From Heterobilharzia americana (taxonomy: Eukaryota; Platyhelminthes; Trematoda; Strigeidida; Schistosomatidae), in NCBI GenBank assembly GCA_944470555.2, contig OX104132.1:20593755-20657754 (forward strand): a stretch of DNA of 64,000 nucleotides, written 5' to 3'. Of this stretch, positions 56,905-64,000 are shown one piece after another. A program made the position numbers and the translations under genes. The stretch's first letter is position 1. Each line of letters starts with the position of its first letter. Below the pieces are notes generated by a model. The model saw only the letters and a program-made list of their open reading frames with translations. It was not told where the DNA came from and made no database searches.

Positions 56905-57354
56905 AACATGTACATTGTGACGAATGTCAATAGGATGGGACTAGTCTCAATCCCAATTGAGCTGAATCTCGAAGGGGAAACGTCGTAATACGCATTGATA
57001 AAACTGTCTGCAGTTACCGAGGTTCACCATGTGACGTTGTCTCCTATGCCACCTATCAATTCGATACATTCGAAGAATGGTGATTATGGTTAATTGAGTA
57101 GTGAGAGACTGAAGTGTGCATAGTTGATGTCTAGTGGAGGAACTCAGCATTCGATTGAGGTATAACACAACTTGTATTTCTGTACAATTTTTATAATATT
57201 CAATCAACAGTTGACTGGATAATCTTTTTTGGTTTATTCAGTCTTCAGCATTCAATGGTTGTGACAAGACGTTTGTATTCAGAGGGAATCAATTTTTCGA
57301 CATTGTGTTGTGTTTCGAGTGGCTTCTAGGCATCATATTACGTCAGTCATATCC
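56905..57354 (-). repeat. Inverted-duplication unit, short form
   Basis: The reverse complement of 22383-22710 joined directly to 24442-24555, near-identical by eye. The join at about 57028-57031 ('cacatggtgaacc' on the minus strand) shares only TG with both edges of the longer copy. A 60-residue stretch of one open frame is identical between the copies, but a coding role is not supported. Confidence 0.8.
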
Positions 57355-57559
57355 TTCATATTTTAGCTTTCATTCCACTAATTGGTGTTTACTCAGACAG
57401 TAGCCATCGTATAAAACAATGGAGAAGGGGTTACACTGAATACCTGAGTGTTATGAAGCCATGTTTATCCACTGGATAGTGGTATCCGGAGTGCATGCAA
57501 CCCAACATCCAGCAGATGTCCATTGTTCGATTGAATAAATTATAAAGATTCTGTTAAGG

Positions 57560-58245
57560 TCATATTCATCACTGATTGTTATCAGTTGGAGGATCATTGA
57601 AAACCTTGTAGGACTGATTGCTGTTTCCTCCCAACATGCGGTCTTTCAGGAGTACACACACATCCACCTTAAGGTCGGGACCCGTTGGCCCACAAGCTAG
57701 TCATGGATGGAAACGTGCTTCTTGCGACACCTGGCAGTCTTAGTCTCGGTTGTTTATGGTTGCATACTGCTCAGGAGTCCCATACTAGGACGAAACACCT
57801 GTCCATTGCTACTAGGTTCTCAATGGTTCCGCAGCTGATGGCAGTTCGTGATGAAAACTATATCAAAATTAAATTCCCCATTCACCTCAAACTATATTGC
57901 TGTATAATGCTCATTACTAACATGGTTCCAGATGGATATCGCGAAGTTTTAATCAGAAGCCGTAATCTGTGTGGTCAGCCAGTTGGCAGCTTAGCAGATG
58001 CCAACTAAAGACTTCAGTGGGTTGTGGTACTGTGTCGTAAACTGGCAGAAGTAGGAAACTATGAACCTCTTAACTGTGATTACGGCGTTCACCGCGAAAC
58101 CTGAGGCTTCTAAGTTCGATCCCCAGCCAGGTCATGAGTGTGTACTGCTGAGGAGCCTAGTGTTAGGACGAAACACGTATGTAGTGCCCTCATGTTTTCA
58201 GTGTTTCTCCAACTGATTTCAATTTGTGGTGAGCAACAACCTTAG
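57560..58245. repeat. Family B retroposon, degraded units
   Basis: Left head 'ggtcatattcatcactgatt' and two right-hand relics: 57755-57860 (CTCAGGAG, stem II truncated, GAAA kept) and 57990-58245 (CTGAGGAG and GAAA kept; the cleavage base is G, so inactive). The 107-codon frame 57685-58008 is a shadow. Confidence 0.6.
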
Positions 58246-58249
58246 TAAT

Positions 58250-58585
58250 GAAATCCCCACAAACTTGACACTCGATAAATACTTTTTTGTCTTGGTATAT
58301 GTTTTCTCAAAAAACCTTTGTGTAACTTAAGCCTATATACACGCGCCAAATTTCGTTCTCTTCTGTTTTCGTTTTATTATTGACAAGAGAAAAACCTTTT
58401 ATAATTATTTTTCAGAAAAAAAACAGAAAATAATGAGTCTAGGCAATGGTATGAACAGGAAGGGTAGCAAGAATGCTGAGTCATACAATCACTGGCACTC
58501 ATTTAGGGTTGGAGATGATAACAAGGAGAATGCGAACGATTATTGCAGAAAGTTAAGGAAAGCAATGTATAATAAATAAAAGTTG
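58250..58585. other. AT-rich spacer
   Basis: Nothing recognised. Confidence 0.3.
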
Positions 58586-58589
58586 ATGC

Positions 58590-58850
58590 TGGGTGTGACT
58601 AGAAGGTGAAATATAAACCTTGTCCACGACAGGATTCGAACCAATGGCCTCGGAATTACAGAACCAGTGATCTACTATAACTAAGCTGCGAGTTTCAGCT
58701 GCTTAACGCGCATTAACTTCGCTTTACCCAAACAGATCACTGCATACCAGTAGAATTCGAGCCGAACTACAAAGGCAGATCACTCGTTCGAGTCCTGCAG
58801 CCAACGAAGCTTGTATTTCACCTTCAATCATTGTCTAGTATCAATAACAT
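58590..58850. repeat. Family C tRNA-like retroposon, divergent pair
   Basis: The minus unit (about 58635-58705) has box B 'ggttcgaatcctgtcg'. The plus relic ('agatcactcgttcgagtcct', about 58775-58800) is followed by the terminus 'caatcattgtctagtatcaa'. Confidence 0.6.
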
Positions 58851-58854
58851 CAAC

Positions 58855-59320
58855 TTCATCTCAGAACTTCTCATTAATTTAACCAAACTTTGTCGACTGC
58901 TGTCTCCATCACCTCGATCAAGTCCCAGACTGTGGGGATCATTCTACAAAAGACTGTCAGGATAACTACTTTGTCTATAAGATGTGAACTACATCCATAG
59001 GACCTTAACGCTGACTATGAATGTGAAGGAGAAAGACACTGAGTAAAGTTGTTCACATGTTAAAACAATTTTTGTCTTAAATATAATCGCAAATTGACAC
59101 TTTGATAAAGGCGTTCAGTTCAAGACTGTCAGTTCCCGTGAGGAGCGCGTCAGTACTCAGCTACTGGCGTGAAATTCGAAATTCCAATTCATTTACCTTG
59201 TAGACCGACTATCATCACCGATACGCATACACTTCACAGTTCAGTTAGTTAGTCCTATGAGATTTCAGAAAATCCCTTTCAAAGCAAGTTCCTACACAGA
59301 ACTAGGGTGAAATAATTTGG
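58855..59320. other. Spacer
   Basis: Nothing recognised. Confidence 0.3.
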
Positions 59321-59356
59321 ATTGTCAGAAATTAGAAAAATTAAACCATCAGATGC

Positions 59357-60747
59357 CTTACAAAACCAAAAAGTTGACAGAAGAGGCAAGGCGAGGCAGG
59401 GGAGCGGAAGAAGACTAAACTTCCTTCAAGTGAACAAAGAGAAGACAGAGGTAGAAGTGATGAAGATACACAACCAACAACAACAACAAATACCAATCAC
59501 CATCAACGACAGAAATCCAAACGAAGTTGTCTCTCCCACTCACCTCGGCAAACTAGCATGTTTTCAACTACAGGCGGTAGAACAGGCACACATCACCATG
59601 TCAAATTCACCATCAGAAAGACAGTAAGACAGGCCTTCCTTCATTATTAGTCTGAAATAATCAGTGTGGAGATCTACACAACACTGAACTGCTCTACACT
59701 CCCCTTCACTCAGCATAAAGCGTGGACAACATCCGGATTTTCAACACTAATGCCAGTCCCTCAGCCAGTCAGTCAGTCAAGTGAGTCAGTGTTTCTATGT
59801 GATGGTTAAGAGAAAAGCATTGCCAACAAACTGTAAACATCATCAACAGCTGTCGCCTACGCTCACTCGATCCTCAAGTTCGATCGATATTGACAGTGAA
59901 GATCAGATGGCCAGAATAATAAGAATAAGCAAGAAGGAACTCTGACTGGCTGGCCGGCTGGCAACGAACCAACCAACAACCCATCGCCCAACAGATATGC
60001 AGAATTTCAAACAGTTACTCCCTTTCATGAATTTCGATAGTGTAATTAGAAGATGAAGTTTATCTCAACAATGTCTGTATGTATTTGCGCAATACACATT
60101 TCGAACAATCTAATCCCCCACTCAACTACTTCTCAAGTCAATATATGTTAAACCGAGCACTGGTGAGGGGGGGAGGGAGGAGGGGGATAAATACAACAAT
60201 TAACACAATAGGGGATTAAAATTAAGAGAGATGAGGACAAACTGGAAGTCACATAGTTGGTCCTTATCTTGGTAAGAAAACAAAGTTTACCAAGGGGGAT
60301 GGTGTAGTGTAATAACAAACTGTTTTTGTACACATAAAGGTGGTTTAAATTTGTGTATAGTTATGGCTTCCACAAATCTCAGAATACGTTCGTGACTGGC
60401 TGTTTGTATATAAGACTTTGAAAGGTGTTTGAACACTGAGTATGTGATTTGTTTTTTTGTATGATATGTTTAGCTATAGATGAAGAGGGTCGAAGAAGAA
60501 AATGTAGATGGATTGGATTGGACATACACTAAGAAGACGGTTTTGGGACATCACCTGTCAGGTCAGACGAGGCCGTCGAGTTGGAGGCAAATGGGAAACG
60601 ACTAGTTGGGCGTGTGAGGCGAGAGTGACATGGAGGAGGTGATGTAAGGAAGAAATGAAAGCTTGTTGGCAGTGGTAGAGCCCGGTTACGAGGACTGAAT
60701 CCCAATGTTTCACTACGAACCCAAGGGACAAATAGTAATAATAATAA
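59357..60747 (+). mobile_element. Main non-LTR element, truncated copy (subfamily 2) interrupted by a Penelope-like fragment
   Basis: 59357-60001 matches the region after RT motif C through the C-terminal part, and 60490-60747 continues to the TAA tail. At the break, '...caacagatatgcag' resumes as 'aagaagaaaatgtagatgg', contiguous in the complete copy near 27830-27855. A short possible target-site duplication 'agatgc' (59351-59356; 60748-60753) flanks it. The coding frame is destroyed. Confidence 0.82.
60002..60489 (-). pseudogene. Penelope-like 3' fragment nested in the non-LTR copy
   Basis: The reverse complement matches about 20975-21425 closely, including the G/C-rich runs and the coding part with the L-R-F-A-E-A-like region. 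It begins within the coding region ('cgaccctcttcatctatagc' on the minus strand), so it is 5'-truncated, as expected of target-primed insertion. Confidence 0.75.
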
Positions 60748-60754
60748 AGATGCT

Positions 60755-61155
60755 TGTTATGCTATTTTCTACTTCTAGTTTCAAGCACATATTTGGTTGT
60801 GAATATTCAAACCAGGAAGAAACATATGTTTAGCGCTATCAAGTTTTCAACACGTCCAACTGAATGAATCTATGATAAAGTAACGATAGAAACGCTGTCC
60901 AGTGATTGTTAATTACTCACTAGAAGGCCATTACTCTCGTTTGGGACTGTAGTGATCAGTGGTGTATCCCGATAAGCTCAGCTCATAGACCCGAATCAAT
61001 TCAGATGATTTGTCACGAAATTTGGATAGGCAGTTAAAAAAAAAGCAACTCAGCTGTTAGAAATGTCAACTGCGAAGGTACAAATAAGGAAATTATCAGT
61101 CACTTTCCAATAACCAAAAACTATTCTCATTCAGTCGAAGGTGTTAGAAATATGG
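60755..61155. other. AT-rich spacer
   Basis: Nothing recognised. Confidence 0.3.
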
Positions 61156-61159
61156 AATT

Positions 61160-61410
61160 AAACTTTTTTTGATAGGTAGTAGTTAACATTAGGATATGAG
61201 ACGCACATTTTTTCTCGTTTGGGATTCACTTATAAGCTGGATGCACCTGAGTGATACTGTCTGGACTCCAAACCACGTCGAAAATATCACAGTCCCGGGG
61301 GGAACAAGTTCATCTGCTGGGAGGCAGGTACATCCAGCTGACTAGTGAGTCACGAACAGGACGAAATGCTCATCCTGGATTCCACTGCTAGTCATTGTCC
61401 ATCATTAGTA
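61160..61410. repeat. Family A retroposon, divergent inverted pair
   Basis: A degraded minus end at 61165-61250 faces a plus unit ending 'ggattccactgctagtcat' (61377-61395). The plus hammerhead (61330-61383) has good stems I and III and GAAA, but the 5' core is interrupted (CUGACUAGUGAG), an apparent four-base insertion that should inactivate it. Confidence 0.7.
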
Positions 61411-61414
61411 TTCA

Positions 61415-61680
61415 TACTATATCTTGTAAATTTCCACCGACGGTCAGTATTACGATAAAAATACTGATTTTCATATTGTTTTTCTTCTTATTCTCCTCAG
61501 AGGGGCACTAATTTTACAACCTTAATGGTACTTTTCATCATACGGAACTATATTCATAACCCTGGGGACAGGTGTTTCGTCCCAGTTCGACTCTCCTCAC
61601 AACCAATCAGTTGACTTTCTTCAGTTAATTCAAAATATGGATTACTTCGAAGTTACAACCTGTGAGGTGAATGAACTATA
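61415..61680. other. Spacer with a family B trace
   Basis: 'tggggacaggtgtttcgtcc' at 61563-61582 looks like the hammerhead side of a family B arm. Nothing else is recognisable. Confidence 0.35.
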
Positions 61681-61684
61681 GTTA

Positions 61685-61770
61685 TTTCATGCTGAGTGAT
61701 GATGGAAAGTGAAATGAGAAACTGCGTCATGGCGGACTCGAACTAGCAACCTCCGGGTTTGTCTTAGTCA
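61685..61770 (-). repeat. Family C tRNA-like relic
   Basis: Terminus-like 'tgctgagtgatgatggaaag' and minus box B 'agttcgagtccgcc'. Confidence 0.5.
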
Positions 61771-61868
61771 CTTATCAATGATCGATCTTTTCAACCTTAC
61801 CATTGAAATACCGACTGTCTACCTTTTTCAAGTTGACTCTACAGAATCAAATGAAAACAGAATTATTA

Positions 61869-61900
<32 letters not shown>

Positions 61901-63375
61901 AAATGAGCATATATATAAACTAACATGGATGACATCACGTAAAAGTTTCATCATCATCATCATCATCATCGTCTCGTCCGTATTGTGATCATTTAAAAAC
62001 TAGACGACTGAGTTCAAACATGCATGACCAGTGAAAATAAATTAGGGGAGAGAGAAAGAGAGGAGGGCAGATTTGAAATCAATATATGTTGGGAGGGGAT
62101 TCAAGCTCAATCATTCCACCCACCACCCTACACACAATTTCAAAATGCATCAGTTGTAAGAATAATTAGGAAAGTGATCATGGATATGGTATGATGAAGT
62201 GAACAAAGGTGATAAGTGCTATGCTGTATGTAACGGAATGAGAGAGGGAGAGAGGGTGGAGTAGGATGGTGGACACAACTAGACTATCATTAGATTCAAT
62301 CCAAGTATTTGAATGGAACTAATGATTAAAGAAGGAAGGCCAACTATCTATTGATTGGATCAACGAGTATACAGAGCCTGGTCACATGATCATCTATCTG
62401 TATTTTAGTGTTAAGATGGTGGAGGGATAGGAGGTGGCGGATATGAGGGAATTGTTCCATCAAGTCAAAAAAAAATGCGTATGTTAGATTTACGATCTTG
62501 TCCAACTTGTATTACCTTGTGTGTGTGTGTATGTGTATGTATGCAGTTGGGTAATACATCCGACACACACACACATCTATACACAAAGTTCACTTCATTG
62601 CACTCTGAGATATGTAATGTCAAATTTCTTTATTTGAAAAATCTTGATAATCATTTTTGTATAAAATGTTTGTGCATTTGTGTGTATTATACCTTTTTGT
62701 GTAAACTTTTAATCTACAATTCCATTGAACAACATGGTCTAATCATCATCTATACAGGAATAAAAGTGTCATTGAATCATGTTATACATTATGTAGAGAG
62801 AATATTCGGTTATCTAGTTGTATACTTTCTCTATATGTAAATGGTAGAAGAAAGCAGTTTTTATTCTCTTAAATATTATTCTATATACACACAAAACACA
62901 AGTACATACCAGTTATACACAAATATACACATACAAGACACAGACAATATGAAACCATCAGGAGGTCTTAGTGTACAATGTACAATAAACAAGACAACAA
63001 GTGTATTTTACAATGGAATTTTTAGGGATGTTCTAGTCAAAGCTGTATATTTACATGGAATGCATTAAATTAACCGGCGTCAATACATTAAGAAAAAAAG
63101 ATAAGAGCAACTGTTCAGAAGCTTAAGATGAAGAGGGACAGGGGTGGGGTGGAGAGTGGGTGATAAGCTGTGACAACTGCGATCAATCGAGGGAGAATAG
63201 TTATTATAAGAAGTTAAACAATTGGAGTAGGTCATTAACAGACGCAAAATCATTAGTAGGAAGACTTCTACAGTGATCTGTTAGATAAAGCGTTCAATGC
63301 TGTCAGATACTGTACACTGGCATGAAGAATATTGAAGAAAATTGACTAGTAGCATGTTGAGATCAATGGAGGGAG
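61770..63375. other. Repeat-poor AT-rich spacer with microsatellites
   Basis: (CA)n at 61869-61893, (ATC)n at about 61949-61970 and GT/CA tracts near 62518-62575. The 121-codon frame 62475-62840 starts in the GT tract and has no recognised motif. Confidence 0.4.
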
Positions 63376-63379
63376 GGAT

Positions 63380-63530
63380 AGTGACCCTGGAATCGAGTTT
63401 TCCCTCATTTGAGACTCGTCATTCGGAGTGTATTTCCCTTTGAATATGCGATGTTGTTCACAGTGAGACCCAAACACCTTATCCATTGCTTCGAACGTCA
63501 CAGGGTTATCCACCGGGCCACCAATGTACT
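63380..63530 (-). repeat. Family A retroposon, degraded (minus)
   Basis: 'gagactcgtcattcggagtg' and the box side ('gtggataaccctgtgacgtt' on the minus strand). The GAAA region reads 'ggaaaa', so the ribozyme is lost. Confidence 0.55.
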
Positions 63531-63594
63531 TCTTGTGTGATGAGTATAGTTATTAGGTTGTTACTTGGATTACACCGTTGTTGACTCGACCAAA

Positions 63595-64000
63595 ATTATT
63601 ATTATTATTATTTGTCGCTTGGGTTCGTAGTGGATACAGCAGCACATAGCCACTTCACTCTTCTCTCTACAGTCCTCTTAACCTGGTTACACCACTGACC
63701 ACGAACTTTCATTTCTTCTTCACACCACCTCCTCCATGTCACTCTCGCCTCACACGCCCAACTCGTCCTTTCCCATTTGGCTTCCACTCGACGGCCTCGT
63801 CTGACCTGACAGGTGATGTCCCAAAACCGTCTTCTCAGTGTATATCCAATTCATTCCAATCCAATCCAATCCAATCCATCTCCACATTCTTCCAGTGCAT
63901 ATCTGTCAGGCGATAGGTTCTTGGTTCGTTCGCTGCCGGAGTGAGTCCCTTGTTGTTTATTCTTATTATTCTGGCCATCTGATCTTCATTAACTAGCGTA
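63595..64000 (-). mobile_element. Main non-LTR element, 3' end (subfamily 2), continuing past the window
   Basis: Starts with the (TAA)n tail in reverse ('attattattattattattt') and covers the C-terminal coding region up to the window edge. A short run of about four CCAAT-type pentamers (63847-63876) interrupts the match, a local slippage expansion. It is frameshifted and not coding. Confidence 0.88.

Overview
The window looks like repeat-dense nuclear DNA from a schistosome (Schistosoma; species not decided). The main reason is several copies of a tRNA-like retroposon carrying a hammerhead ribozyme whose sequence matches what is known of the Schistosoma SM-alpha family. Supporting reasons are a degenerate RTE-type non-LTR retrotransposon of the kind common in trematodes, Penelope-like element (PLE) fragments with a GIY-YIG endonuclease, and AT-rich spacer DNA full of CA/GT microsatellites. 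I could not recognise any host protein-coding exon on either strand. The only recognisable protein sequence belongs to retroelements. The window may therefore be a large intergenic or intronic tract, or repeat-rich heterochromatin. Layout: (1) 1-8.2 kb is mainly short tRNA-like retroposons of three families. I call them A (SM-alpha-like), B (fold-back units with ends like 'agtctatgatgaataacaac') and C (units ending near 'caatcatcacccagta'). (2) 8.2-12 kb has a complete family B fold-back, a fragment of a second non-LTR endonuclease gene, and two copies of the main non-LTR element. One of these copies is internally deleted but keeps both ends. (3) 12-24.6 kb holds more A, B and C units, a PLE 3' end, and one half of an inverted duplication whose partner lies at 57 kb. 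(4) 24.9-28.1 kb is the only near-complete non-LTR retrotransposon. It encodes an AP endonuclease-like domain and a reverse transcriptase, is broken by two frameshifts, and is flanked by a 13-bp target-site duplication. (5) 28.1-33.3 kb has a cluster of a fourth tRNA-like family (D), the relic of a second non-LTR lineage and a PLE relic. (6) 33.3-50 kb is mostly single-copy-looking AT-rich DNA with a 216-bp tetranucleotide array, a 400-bp trinucleotide array, two truncated non-LTR copies with clear target-site duplications, and further A/B/C units. (7) 50.1-53.9 kb is a PLE interrupted by a long non-LTR copy. (8) 54-64 kb holds more short retroposons, the second half of the inverted duplication, a non-LTR copy interrupted by a PLE fragment, and a last non-LTR copy running off the window. 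The strongest unexpected signal is in the short retroposons. Families A, B and D each combine a tRNA-like Pol III promoter region with a downstream hammerhead ribozyme motif, and units of A and B mostly occur as divergent inverted pairs, promoters inside and ribozymes outside. The family B ribozyme has a canonical core and an almost ideal fold, with compensatory base changes in stem I between copies. One family B inverted pair is bounded by a 16-bp direct repeat, suggesting the pair inserted as a unit. The retroelements presumably supply the copying machinery for these short units, but nothing in the sequence proves which one does.
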